Positions 39,447 to 53,260 of a stretch of 64,000 nt of DNA are shown here, piece by piece. The notes under the pieces were generated by a model that made no database searches, was not told where the DNA came from, and worked only from the letters and a program-made list of their open reading frames with translations. Source of the DNA: Dromaius novaehollandiae (lineage: Eukaryota; Chordata; Aves; Casuariiformes; Dromaiidae); the NCBI RefSeq assembly GCF_036370855.1, contig NC_088098.1, positions 136,978,721-137,042,720 of the forward strand, written 5' to 3'. Each line of letters opens with the position of its first letter. Position 1 is the stretch's first letter. The translations under genes and the position numbers were made by a program.

Positions 39447-42400
39447 GCCAAACTCAGCAGAGACTCACAAATTGCTCTAGTTACCCCAAATTGTCTTTTC
39501 TGGTGAATAAACTATTCATCCAAAATTTTTTGTTCTATTTCTATTGCTGGTTCTGCCAAGCCATGAGATGGTAAACCTTCCACCCACTGCTGATGCAGAA
39601 CTAAATGCTGGCTGTATTGAAGCCAGGAAAAGCATGAAAACCATTTATGGTTTGTTTTTTCTTCAAAGGCAGTTCTTTAAAGATGTCCAGAGAGTTAAAA
39701 TATTTACAAAGATGCTCAGAGGCAGAATCTGTGGGCAGAGGCCAGAGGTGACAAAATTCACCAATATTGCTAATGCTAATAGCTTTTTTTTTTTTTTAGC
39801 TACTGTGCATATACTCTCTCAGGGTTTGCATTTTTGAACAAGAGAAGGAAAATATGACCCCTTCTCCAAAGGGTTTTCAATTCCAAGGAAGGGAAATAGT
39901 GTTTCTGCAACATATCACTTCTCTGCTACAGCTACTACAGCCACCCAGAAGTTTCCTGAGAGGAAGTTTTCCTCCTGGAAAGCAATGGTTTCACAAACCC
40001 AAAGGGAAATGTTAGGATCTTTGACTTTGACCATGGACACAGGCCTGGTTTTGTGACAGTAACTCTCTGCCACCCATTCTGGCAAGAAGGCAGGCAGGCC
40101 TGGGGAGGCACAGAGGGGCCAGGCTCCGTGACTGGGAACCTGGGGAAGGAGTGCATGTGGGAACCTTGCAAAGATAACTCATGAAAGTCAAAACAAACTG
40201 TCATTTTGATTCTTTGAAAACTCACTTTTTTTAATTCCCATTCTCATCACCATTCAAAACTTTTTTTCTCTTCTTAGATCCAGATTTTCCCTTGGAAAAC
40301 AGATTCTGGGTACCACTCAGCCTTAATATCTACAGATGCAGTACCTATTTGTGAGTAGTGATGGCCACCAGTGTACCAGTTCAATCCCACTCCCTCTAAA
40401 GAGCAGGCAAAGTGTTTCCCATTTTCAATCAGAGTGTGATTTGCCCCTAAGAAACTGCAGGTATCCAACATTTTGTGAGCCTCTGCCACACATGGTTAAG
40501 AGCTGATTCACAGGATCATGTTATAGTATACCCAGCAAGATGTGATAACAGAGGCACAAAATAGTAACTACACCCTGGAGATCTTTATTTCTTTAAACTA
40601 TATGATTATATTCTATATGACGTATTACAGAAAAGTAAACTTGTGTTAGAGGTAAAGGAAAGCTATTCTAGAGAAGCAATAACATTTCTCTTTAGCATGA
40701 GTTGTGTCTATTCACACTTTATGATCTTCCTTCTTAAACTGCATATTTCCATCTGTAAAAAATGTAATCCTGTAAATACAGAATCAGTTTGCAGGTAGGT
40801 GAAGTCAAGAGTGCTTGTTTTTCCTTCCCAAGGGCATACAAAGCATTGGCATATTCATCATGTGTCATTTTGTACCATCATATGGTCTAGCTGCCTTGTA
40901 TTTCCCATTCTTGAAAATTTATTCTTTCTGTAGAGGAAATTTAGACAAAGATGCACCATTTCCACTTCAAAAGCCCTTGATTTCCTTGAAAATAATGTGG
41001 CTATTTTTCAGGGAAAAATAACAAAACAAAACTGAGCAATAGCTTAAGGCAGTTTTTCTGCCAAACAGTTATACAGCTGAGAAAACAAAAGCTTGTGCTC
41101 TGGTATGATAATGGTGTTGGTTTTCAGTTTGGGAGCAAACTGGGTGATTTTATTATGCACTGATAATGCAGGGACAGCCTGGCCTCTGTTTCTTAGAGGG
41201 ACTAAAACTCTCATTGAAATTATAGCCAGGGTCAAAAGCCCATTGCTGTGGAAAGATAATCAACTGTCTGTTGTATCACTTTTTACTAAGAGGACAATAA
41301 AATGGAAAAGTCTCTTATATCAAGGCCTGGAGTTTAAGTCTGGTGCAGATCCTTACACAAATTGTTAACAAAATGGTACAGAAGTTAAATGCTGAATTAG
41401 CTGAAAACAAGAGGATCTGGTGATGCTGCCCAAGAATGGTGCTGAGTTCATGCCTTGTAAACAGGGACAGAGAAGAAGGAATGAGAGGATGCACATCTGA
41501 GAGTGTGAATCTGGTCCTCACTGATGAACGAAATAATAAAGGAACCAGTTATTTCTGTCTGTTTCTCTATTTTCAGGCACCTATGGAAACAAGCTTTGAG
41601 GAGAATCCAAACTCTGAAAGAGAAAGAGAAAAACATGCACATTTCTCTGTTCATTGTTAGCCAGGACTTTGGGATCCACCAGGGCAGTGCTAAGTCATCT
41701 CATTGCCCTAATCCTGAAGAACATACTGGGCACAAACAGGTCAGAGGACACCACCACTTCCTCCAGCTCAGCCACATCCTGTACACTACGTGGAAATAGA
41801 AGATGTGGTTCTTGTCTCTCTCCAACCCAGTCCCCTCTCTCTGATCCTTTTGTAAAAAAGAGTCTGGCTTAACTGCCCAACAAAAATGTGCTCTGCTACA
41901 GTGTTAGTGTTGCAAGCCCGTGACCAGGAGGCAGCTAGCCCCCACCCCACTCCAGTCCAATGCCACAGTCGGAGCTGGTATAGTTTTGTCAGATCTCAGA
42001 CAAGCCAGTAAAAATCATCTGTGCTTGAGCTGCTTCAGAAATAGAGCTGCAACACCAAGCATAGGCTTCTCTCCAGTAATATTCTGTGCGTCTCTGCTGT
42101 TGTCCTCTGTCCCATTTTGTATGTTTTGTCTTCTTCTGTCCTCAGGAAGTCAGTTTTAAATAAGAGCTCCTGGGCATTAACTACGTCTTTTCCTTTTTTC
42201 CTTCAAAATCAGCCATTTTCCTATAAAGCTTTCTACCGCCAATATATAAACAACCCTTCTGCCCCCACAAAAACCTAGGGCTCTCTGTGTGCGTGGACTA
42301 ATACGTAGGTTACTACAGCATCCCAGTGCTCCACCAATTAATTATTCAGGTTTGGCTTGTGAATAAAGAAAAACAGAAAAGCGAGCTCAGACTGGGGGAA

Positions 42401-45400
42401 ATAAAATAGAGAATACCAATATTTGTGACATTCTTGCATATGAACCAGACCAACTAATAAACAGACAGGTGGAACCATATGATCAATTTATAGAGGTGAC
42501 AGATAAGGATAGATGTTGCTGCTACAAGGAAACAGCTTCTCGTCATTAAGTAATTGAGATATTCATCACACGGAAACACCTCCTTACCTGGTTGGATCAG
42601 GAACTCATTACAAATTGATAATTACATGAGGCTGCATTAAGAGATAGGAGAATACATGTAAGGGCAGCCTCTGTGGTTACATAAAAATATCAGTCTCAGG
42701 ACTCATTTAAAATACAAGTTTCAGGCACTTCATTCCTAGTGAAATCAACAGATAATATTTCTGTAGTGTCATCAAATACACACTTTACTTGGACTCTAAG
42801 TGGTAAATTCTTCAGTATAAAAAAGTGTGGACAAAAACAATCACCAAAGAAAACACCTGAAGAAGATTGAAGTGAAACCACAAAACTGTGATTGCATGGT
42901 TGCTATTAAGAATTGCTGGCAGGATTTTGAAACAATGTCATTAAATTCACTAACAGAGTGATATGCTGATACTTACCAAAGGAGTATTTATATTGAAGAT
43001 TCATTTGAAATAAGAAGTCAGTGTGGTATGTATCTGTGTACAGCCAGCATGCTTACTTCTGAAACACCAGGTTCTCTACTGTGATTACAATTTTCTGAAA
43101 TGTAATTTTTTTTAATGGAGTATTAACTCAGATTCAGAAAAATGTTTTGTTTTCCTCTGTAGATCCAAAAGAATATGTGAACTACTATGCATCACCTCAA
43201 GTGAAGAGTAATCTTCATTCATTCAGCTCAGCTACAGCCAAGCCAGATGCAGTCATTATACCTGCAACCTGATTAGAAAGAATTGCACCAAACTGCATTA
43301 TTCTTTGACCTTTGAAGAGTTAACTGACTCAATGCACAACTTTTATCAAATAACAAGTCAGGATCTCTTTTTTAACAATCGGAACATATTGCTTCCTTTC
43401 CTTTAAGCCAGGTAAGAACCATACAACTGACTGGTGGCAATGCAGCTACTGAGATCAATGTGAGAAACATTTGAACCTATGGGTATATGTTTAGGTATTA
43501 TTTTTCTATTGAGGGCATGAAAATTGTGTTAATGTTTAGGTGACTGCAGAGCATTCTACAGTATCCTCTCCATGCTGTATTTTCTATTGTAGCCACAACT
43601 AAGTAAACCATTAAAAGTGATCCAATTCACTGAACCAAACAATGAAAACCAAAAATTAGAAAAAAGAATGCCTAGGGCAATATGCCTTTTTTCTTTAACT
43701 CTCGATCTCTGCTATTTGTGAATAGACAGTTGATTCTTCTAATTCCTGCCTAAGATTCTATTCCTAAATTCTGGATTTCTTAGGACTTCCAGCAGGATAA
43801 TTTGGGGAAAAAGGTATTTGTGTATTTTTGTGACTGTCAGTCCCTCTAGATTACAGAGATTAGATTGTAAATTAAACATATCCTTCTGGTTAGGGAAAAT
43901 TGCCTTACCAACACTAAATATAGCATCAGACCAGAACAACTAAGAATGAGATGATTCATTACATTACTCTCACTATCTAAACATGCATCTTTCCTGACTG
44001 TTAGCTGATTGGTCACTTATGTTTCCTGAGTCACTTATCATTCTTAGTGATTCTTCTGACTCTGTATTCTGAATTACTACCTCATCAGATTAAACCAGAA
44101 GAGAGGAAAATATGTTTTTGGTGAATAATTTAAATAATATGTAGCCAATAATAATGGTGCAATGAATACATCTGGATATGCAGTCCATCAAATCATTCTA
44201 TTTTTGAAGAGAGGAGTTTTAACTGAAAAATTAAAATCTCCTTAAAAAAGATCCTGAACTGACATCAAAGAAAACACAGTCTCAAGAGGGATAACATGGT
44301 CCAGTTCCAATTGTAAGTGTGTATGAGTCATATTTCACATACAGTAAAGCACTTGAGGAAATGCAGAATTGAAAGAGGATGTACATGGGAATAATAGAAT
44401 ATGGCAAAGGTGAAATGTACGTAGAAAGAAATTAGTAGTCTGAATATTAATAAGCAGAAAGAAAGTAAATGGGATAAAGAAGGCAGGTGAAATGCAAGAA
44501 AATGGGTTTCAAATAAAGAGGAATGAACAGCAGTGTGTAGCAGGATTCATACAAAGATCTCTCTTTTTTTTTTTTTTTAACTTTAACTGAATCAGTTTTC
44601 ATATTCTAAAGGGACCCTGGTTGCCACATTAATGTAAATATATGTAAGTACAAACCCACAGTAGCTGAAGCCCTTCTGCTCAGGACCTGAAGTCAGTACT
44701 ATTCTTGATGAAACAAAGGTTGCATGCCCCAGACTGCCATTTTGAGGAAGGTCATCTACCTCAGCACAGTGCAGAAAGCAGAGCATTTCATGCTTTTCCA
44801 AGAACTCTTCCAGTGAAGAGCTTGCCTCACCTTTTTCTGGAGGCCATGCTAGTTGTCTCTGAACCAACAGGGAAGCTCCAGGCAGCCTGCACCATATCTT
44901 CAGAAAAAAAGCGCTAGGACTGAGGGTTTACATACATAGCACCAAATTTTGTGGTAGAAACAGGCCCAAACAGCAGATGTGAAGCTAATGACAAGTACCT
45001 CGTTCCCTGTTTTTCCAGTTTGCATTATTTGGAATTTAATGATCATTTCATTCACTTTTCTAAACTTAGGTAGTGCTTCTTAATGAAGACTTGGCTGTCC
45101 TTACCAGTCTGAGACATCCGAACAAATAACTTCTGTTAACTGAGTGATATTTTTGATTCAGTTGTAGAAGACCAGCCATGGAAAGAAAAAGCATGAAAAT
45201 CCTGCCCAGGAATTCACTCCTTGTCAGCTCACTCTTGTGTGCACTTGGAACCCCCAGAAGCATCTATGAGTATTCACCAGGTTATGCAAGTGCAGAACAG
45301 AAGTGTGCCACATTTCATTTTCACTTTCTGCTGTGGATCCTGATTGTTCGTAATAACTTACTGATGCTCTGCTGATAACATCACAACTCAGAATGCAACT

Positions 45401-45654
45401 ATCTCCTCAGCAATTCAAGAGGCAAAATAATCTGTTGATTTACAGTAAAAATTGGACCTCTAAATTTTGAAACTTTGCTTCCAAGCGGAGTCATGTACTA
45501 AGGTTTTGTTTGCAGCTATCACGACTTTTTATTGAGTTTCATTTTCAACTGAACTGTAAATGCAAGTACTTTCTGAATCATACTGTAACATTAGATTCTC
45601 TCCAGGACTGTAAAGCTAAGAGCTTTGAAACTGCCATCGTACAGTGAGGCAGAG

Positions 45655-45720
45655 TGACGTCATTTTCAGCCACAATGTATATCACACAGGGATCTAGTGC
45701 AGATATATAAAATAGCCAAT
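45655..45720 (-). mobile_element. Possible MIR-type SINE fragment
   Basis: GTGAGGCAGAGTGACGTCATTTT followed by ATCACACAGGGA resembles the reverse complement of the MIR segment around CTGTGCCTCAG and the TGTGACCTTGG core. The match is short and diverged, so it is listed with low confidence. Confidence 0.3.
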
Positions 45721-48659
45721 AGCTAAGAACATCATTGCTTCTCACTGAAGGATGTTTGGTATCTCATGGACTAAAGCCTTCTAGCCATACGTACTTTTCC
45801 TTGTGGCACATATATTTTCCCTTCTCAGCTTACCTTTGAGTCAAAGTACTGGAATTTCATAACAGGAGAGTCCTTTTTGAATGCTTTTTTTGGGTAGCTT
45901 ATCCTAAAGCCCAAAATTCATTCCTACATATGACCTTTTTTTCCTCATCCATTGCCTAATGCCAAAGAGGGTGCATTCATTCTGTTCAGCAGCTATAAGT
46001 AAAGCATTCAAAGATTTTCTGTGGGATAGAAAATCAGAGCTGCACACCACCAAGCACTAAAGATGTTCACATCACTCTCAGTATTAGTGGCTGAGGCAAT
46101 GCAGAATACAGATGGAGAGCTATGTATGGGCAGGCTCATGCAGACATGTCTCAGAAAGGCTGATATTGGTGCTGGAGGTTCAAAGCACTGAAATGCAGGT
46201 GAGGGAATTGTTTTCATATCAGGCTGATTCTGTATGCTCAAGGCTTTTTGAAGTCTGTTGCCCCCTAGCTAGCAAAGGCTCGCTGGCTGCTCGCGGTAGG
46301 ACTTCATGGTACTGACAGATGAATGTTCACCTCACAAACAAGACTGGAGAAATCCAGGAGGGAGCTAACAAGTCTGTATCTACTGAGCATATCATCACTT
46401 CTTGGTGAATATTCACAGTGCAGATTACTCATCTTTGCAGAAAGTGAGGAAAAAATCACTTCTGCTTCCTTTATTTCTATTTGTAATTTGATAGACGTAT
46501 ACTTTTGCATATGATGTATTAAGTTACATACTTCCTGCAAGTATAGCACTATACTGCCCCTTTACTTCTTGGCTTTGTGTGTTCTTGGTTTGTGTCACAT
46601 GCTCTGTCTGCAAGGAAGTGACTAAGTGAAGCAGAAATATCTGCAGAGAGGAGACACTAGCGCGTCCTTTGGGAACCACTGACCTGCTCAAGCAGAGGAG
46701 GTTCAAAAGATGTAATGATATGATATTTGGAGAAGCTGTACTGAGGAGAAGCCAGCCAGGCCTCAGAGATGGTGGACAGAATATTTCCTATGACCCAAAG
46801 TGGACCAAACAGTGTTTTCTGCCACTCAAACTGATCACGGACACAGTAGGCAGGAGGAGTAGAACTGTGTATGAACCCTCGCATTTCTGCTCAGTCTTAC
46901 ATAGTTGCTTTGAATTTTCTGTAATTAGAAAAGTTAAATTCTTGTTCTATTCATGTTTTACTGATATTTGTGTAATTTTTAAGTTCTAAAAGCCTATTAG
47001 TTTCCTAGGCCATCTCATTAAAGAGAAGATACAGGCACATCGACCTCAAAGCTCTGGCTGATTCAGGGTCTTGACACCAGCACCATTTCACAAAACAAAG
47101 AGACTCCGTGCCTTTCAGCAGATTGCCCAGCCTTTCATGTGTCAGACGTTGAGTTAGTGGGTGTTTCCTCTGATACTCACCTCTGTATTCCTAAGGCTAC
47201 AAGAGCAAGATGTAAAAGCCAACTTGTTCACCAAGAGCATAATTTATTGCTGCCCTGCAATGCCCCCATAAAGGAATCGCCAGCTAACTCATGGAGCTCT
47301 CTCAGGGACTGTTCCTGTTGCAAAAGTCATACACCTGCATGCCACAGAGCCAGATTTCTGATTTCTTCCTAACAGTGGTGACATCTGACAAGGGTACTGC
47401 ACAAGTCAAAGTTTTCTAGGCCAGGCAGAGCATATGTCAAAGGCAGGAGAGAAAGGAACCAGTTTTTCTGGTTTCCAGGCAATTCTGGCCTGCTGGGATG
47501 AGCTGTGTGGCATGGTATAACTTAAAAGAAGCCTCAAAACTTATCCAGCCTACGCAAGAGAAGACAACAGCCTATATAAAAATAACAACCTGTATAACTT
47601 TTTTCCTGTCAGTTCCATAACCAGCTAGAGATGAACAAAGCTTTGAAGTGAGTCATGTTAGCTCCCTTTTTCTCTCTCTGTCTCTCTCTTTTTAACTGTG
47701 AACATTACAAGAAAGCCCAGAAAGCACATCAGTCCAAATTTTAAATCATAATGGTCAGGGTCAAATCATAATTCTTTCGGGAGATTTTAATAAACTGGCA
47801 ACTGTGTAAGTGAGTAATTCTATTTGCATAACTAGAAATGAACAGGTATCTTGCTCATGTTATTTTGTGGACATTCGCTTTACTGATAAGTTTAATAATA
47901 GTAATAGCTCACTTTCAGTTTTCTTTCCAGCACTACAGAGTTTTGCAACATCAGTTCATTCCTGATACTTGCTTAAATGACTAGAGTGAGAATGCACATC
48001 AACATCTTTTATATCCAGGTGGCTATTACAAGCTACATTTCCATTATGACTCAACAAAATTAGCATATAGTACACAGTTTTGACTCCTGATTATGTCAAA
48101 GGAAGAGCCCAATAGGTCTATAAAAAAGCCTAGAATATGCTGTCCCATTGACACAGTATTCACATTTGGAATTAATAGTACATATCTCTGTAAAACTCTC
48201 TTTCTCTCAAAAACTTTGACCCCGCTAGCAAGTTGCCGAGGAGAGTGACACATGCCTAGAAATACAAAGAGACACACTTCATAGTACATTTAAAAGCTAT
48301 CTTTTTATCTGACAAGTTATTAATAGATGTCAGGAATTTCAGCAACACTTACTCTATCATTATTAATTAGAGCTGTGGGGAAGTACTTGCCTGGCTGGTG
48401 AACCCTGTTAAATGTTTCTCACATGAACTGACATTTACTTGCTTGTCATTGTCTGAGATGAAAAACAAATAAACAAACTAACTAACTAATAAAAAGTCAG
48501 AGAACTATACTGCATGGAACAATAAACGTTAGCAGGGTCTAAATTGTATCTAATGAGACTTAAAGACTGCAAAAGCTCTCAGTATTTCTCTGCCTTTTTG
48601 CCCTGAAGGATTTTAAAGAAGGGTCTTAAAGAAGTTAATTCACCTGCTTCTCAAAGAGT

Positions 48660-48800
48660 ATGTGCAGTACAAGGAAATATTGCTAGCTCCATTTTACAAA
48701 TACAAAATTCAGGTGTGTACATAGGAAGCAAGCTGTCCAGGGAAGATACAGAAGGAGCCAGTGGCAAAGCTGGAAAAAAAATCAAAATCTTTTGGCTATT
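48660..48800 (-). mobile_element. MIR/CORE-type SINE fragment
   Basis: In reverse orientation the MIR landmarks appear in order: CCATTTTACAAAT, an AATTCAGG-like piece, AGCTGTCCAGGGA, then AGTGGCAAAGCTGG. The ends are approximate and the copy is old. Confidence 0.5.
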
Positions 48801-51800
48801 ATCACATCCATATTTTAGACTCCAGCTCATCCTTCTCACCTGTCTGTGAGAGTGATCTGCATGGCTGGCCATCCTACAAAGCTGCTTAAGTCCATGGGTA
48901 CTTTCCCAGGGAGACTTTGCATCATGGTCACACTGCAAATTTCGCAAAAGATGCATATTTGTTTCATCGTCAGACACATCAGGAAGAGAAAGGAAGAGTG
49001 ACAGGGAAGAAAATGTGGACTAATAGTACCCTTTCCTTCTTAACCGTTGATGGCAATTTGTTCTTGGGCACAAGAAGCAGCAGTGAAGAGCAATTTGAAA
49101 CAATTTGTTTTTTTCAGTGTAGGGTATACTCATGCTTCAGTGTTATTTTTTTCCAGCATATCCAGCTGCAAGAGAGATTTCACTTAATGCTTGTTTTCAA
49201 CGTAATGTTTATGTTGCAAACATATTTGTCAAGTTTTCAACACTTATCCTGCCTAAAGGGTACTTTGGGCCTAACATTATTCCAACAGCCATGATTTTGA
49301 TTGATTGCACATCAGAAAGCTTAAGTGTGGAAAACTCCTACACAAAATCACTTTAAAGTACAGAAATTAAAATTTAAAGGCTGCTTCTTTACATGTTACT
49401 TGTGTGCCAGAGTAGTCACAGCCCCAGCCTTAAATGTGGGGGCAGCAGGGAGGGAGGGGGACACACCCATTCAGCCCTGTTCCCACAGGACATGTCATAG
49501 GATCAAGCTTTACATTAAGTGGTGCTAATCTTTAGCATCTTCAGCGCTCCCAAGGATGTTTGTCAGCAGCCTTCCCTGTACAGCATGGTTTCCACAGTAG
49601 GATCTGCTGAGCACTTGGAAAACTCTTTGTATTCTTCTCTGGAGGCTGTTATTTTTAGAGCACTCCTCAGTATATATCCAGGAAGGCTTTAAATCAGTGT
49701 TTCTGTTGTCATTGGTGTCATAGCGCAGAAGATGCACTGACTCTGATTTTCAAGATTTATTACAAGAAAAACTCTCAATCCCATTCCTCAGAGATATAGC
49801 CCCCTTTTACAGGGCAGTTGAGTTCCTATGACTACACTGGTCTCATTGCCTGTGAAATAGTTTGCTATCTCATGCTCCTTCTCTTAGTTCAACTCAAGGG
49901 ATGGTCTCCACTCCATCTTTCTTCCTAACCCAGTTTTCCTAAGTATTTACTCTTTTCTTGTCCACATCACGGGCAAAGAAAATAACAAAATACAAAGGAA
50001 TAACAATTAGCTGGAGAGGAGTACTTAATTCCTCTTTCCTCTTTGTCCTGTATCCCTTTGATAATAGACACATAATAAGATCTGAGTGCTTAAGTCCAGT
50101 AAAGAGATTAAACACTTAGCCTTCGTTCGGTTGCCGCTTAACTCTGGAGATAACCTAAATACAGCAGGTCCTTCTTTGTTTGATTTCAAAGTTTTCCAGG
50201 ATGCTCATTTCTGCTCATGCCCAGAATAGCTCTTGGTATGCACAGGGTGGTATTTAGCTCCAACCTAAGTCCAAACATGATTTAGAAGCTACAAGGAGCA
50301 ATATATAGGGACTGTGTGCAGGAGGTTTATTCAGAGTCCACCTAACATGCATTGACAGTCTCAGATGCTTTACAAAATGCCTCAGTAGCTACTGGAATAC
50401 TAAAACAAGGTTGTGACAACCCTTCCATAGAAAGCCATGTGGTAAGAGTGCTCACCAAGGAAGAGGGAAATATAGTTTCAATGCCTTCTCAAGCCTGAAA
50501 GGATATCAATCCATGTCTTCTACCTCCCACAATACCTATCAGGCCATGGCCAAGGCTGGGAAGAGAAGAGGCTCTGAAGCTCAAATAGAAGCTGTTCTGC
50601 TGCACAGAAAGGAAAGCAAGATTAATGATTTTTGTAGAGAGAAAGACGAGAAAAGAAACTATGACCATCTCTGGTATGTTGTCAATCATTGCCTAGAGCA
50701 GAAAAGTACCTTATCTAGTAGGTAAGTTATTCTCTTGCTGTCCAATTTGAAATTATAGCACTGCTACTGTCAGAGGAAGAGTTCCCAGCTAGATGAAAGA
50801 TATGGGTAGGATTCATCGCATCATCTAAATGGGTGGCAGCTCCAGAGTACAGTTCATCCCATCTACTTTAGATGGTTCTTGTACACAAGGATGAATTTGC
50901 TCTCTAGAGGTGCCAATTTCATTCCACTGAAGGAGCTAAGATAAAGAATATTCATCAGCCCAATCAATCTGAAAAGCCAGATAAAGCATTCTAAAGAAAA
51001 AAAATAAACTAGAAATGAAGGGGAGAAGAATCTATTGAAATTAATCTGGAGTTTAATTTAGAAACTGCAAACACAGTGTTCCAGTGTCTGTCTTGCTGCG
51101 AACAGTTTCCTAATTGGAAGAGCAATTCTCTTGTTTTTTACAGGTTTGTCTATTTAACTTTAAGGCTTAACAGAGACAAACATGACTAAAATAGTTTCAA
51201 ACAGTCTTTCAACACTACCATTCATTTTAAATATTATTGTTTAATCACTGATTTCCCTGTAGTAATTATGCTATGTTTAGGCTTTGGGGTTTTTAATCAG
51301 TGTTTTACTGTGGCTTGGGTGTGATTCCTGCAGAAGTCTTGTAATAACCAAATAACTAGGACAGCCCAGTCTAATAATTTGTGCATGCATATGATTTTCA
51401 GGGGGCTTATTAAAGTTATTTTCTCCCTAAAATGTTATCAGCTCAGGAAGCTGAGCTGTTCCAGGCCTATGACTTTTCATTGCAAAATGGTTTTATACAG
51501 TTGTATGCAACAGACTGAAGTTGTACTTGTTCATGTCATTTATTCCATTGAACTTCTCTTTTAAAAGGAACCTAGCTACTCTCTATTTTTGCTTAAAAAA
51601 CAAACAAACAAAATTATGTTGTTCAAATGGCAAATGTTTGCTGAAACCAAAAGCTGGAATATTTGTCTAGACCAAAAACTCTTAGCAGGGCCTGGATACT
51701 CTTTAGTTTGACAGAACTTGTTCTCGCATACCTTAAACTTAGGACACCAGGCCTACAGAATTTTCTCCTGTTTTAATAGCATTGTTTCAGGCCCCCAACA

Positions 51801-51901
51801 CAACTAATTTCAGTGATTCTGGGGGTGGAACCCGATCAATTTTACACACCAAGATGGAAGTCAGTCCTTTTGTTCTAATTTCCCTGCAGCATAAAAATAG
51901 T

Positions 51902-51938
51902 GGAAAAGAAAGGAAAGAAAAGAAAAGAAAAAAAGAAA
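51902..51938. repeat. Homopurine (AAAAG)n tract
   Basis: Thirty-seven bases are A or G only, built of AAAAG/AAAGG units. It is a simple repeat. Confidence 0.8.
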
Positions 51939-52689
51939 CAGAATAGCATGAGTGCAAGTTCCATTACTCAGATTTCTTTGTTCTACTGGAGTAGTCTAAA
52001 TTTCAAAGCCACCTCCCACACATACACTGAAATATAACATTTTGAAATTCAATACTTCCTCAGATGTTGCACTCAGTCATACAGTTTCTTCCTAGGTAGT
52101 CAGTATTTATCAGAACTATATCAGTATTTTTCTTGTCTACTGATTCATCCTGGACACTGAAAGGAAGATCTGATCTACTGTACACCCAGCCAAGAACACA
52201 AGCAAAGGGAAAAAAGATAAAGGTATGGGCAGATAAATAAAAGAGAATATCAAATATTACTCAGTTCCTTGGGCCATGATATGCATAGTGTGTCATGACT
52301 CTACAGTCATAAATGCCTCTTATTTCTCATTTGAATGATAGTTCTTCTTGGTGTAATTGTAACAAATATAGCCATACTGCAATTAACATTATATTCATTA
52401 TCTTTTCCAGTGAATTATCTTAGATTTTTTTAAAGTTTCAGAACCCACGCTAGGAAGGCTTTCTTTAGTCATCTAGAGATTCCATAGCGTTAAATTGTCA
52501 CAAGGCTTTCCCAGTGACACTAAGGATGCAAAGACTTCACCTGCTGCTTGTATACCTTTGTTACTTAGCCTTGATTATTGCAGAAATAACACTTAGTGCT
52601 ATAAAGTTCAAATAAAGTGTTGCCTCCTAAAGTTCAGCTGCATCCAAATGTTGGTCCATTCATTCTTGTTAAACGGCATTATTAGCTGA

Positions 52690-53260
52690 TGTGGTAGGGG
52701 ACCTAAGATACTGTCAGGGCTCTGAGGGCATCAACAAGCCTTGGTGGCCCCAACCAACCTCCCTGGGGACCCCCACCTTGGCTCCCTCAGACCATGGTAC
52801 TCCATGTAAGCTCTGGTCTGTGCCTTAGTCATGGCCAGGTCTCCTACGTGGACCTGGGACCTATGTTGTAGATAGCCCTGCCTCCAGCCTTTGATTCCTG
52901 CTGTCCTGACCCACTGACCAGGCTGCTGGCATGCTCTCTGGGTGGATTCTGGATCTACCTGCCCAGCATCCAGGCCTGCCACCGGCCCTGTCTCCTGCTG
53001 GGTAGGCCCCATACCCTGCCCATCACTTCACCTCATGTGGGACTGCCAGTGGATCCTATTGCTGTCACCGCCTTGGCCTGGCTCAGACCCTGTGGCTGGC
53101 ACCTGTTGGTGAGGGCACAGCCCCACTGGTGCCTGCACCTCTGCTGTGGGTGCCCCTGTCCTTGACTTGTTCCCTCATGTTCCTTGTGGAGCAGCCCTGC
53201 CTGCACTGCTCCCTGACAGATATCATGGGGCTACTGCTGTTCCTGTCGCTGTCATTTATG
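52690..53260. other. GC-rich, CpG-poor block, unidentified insertion
   Basis: This roughly 570-bp stretch is visibly richer in G and C than everything around it, with sharp changes at both ends. CpG is scarce and CTG, CAGG, TGG and CCTG words are common, as in methylated and decayed GC-rich repeats. The minus-strand frame 52731-53012 (93 codons) and plus frame 53129-53329 (66 codons) match no protein I know. The block starts near a TGTGGTAGGGG and an AATAAAG lies at 53368. That arrangement is reminiscent of an LTR, but I see no convincing target-site duplication or matching second LTR. Confidence 0.4.
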
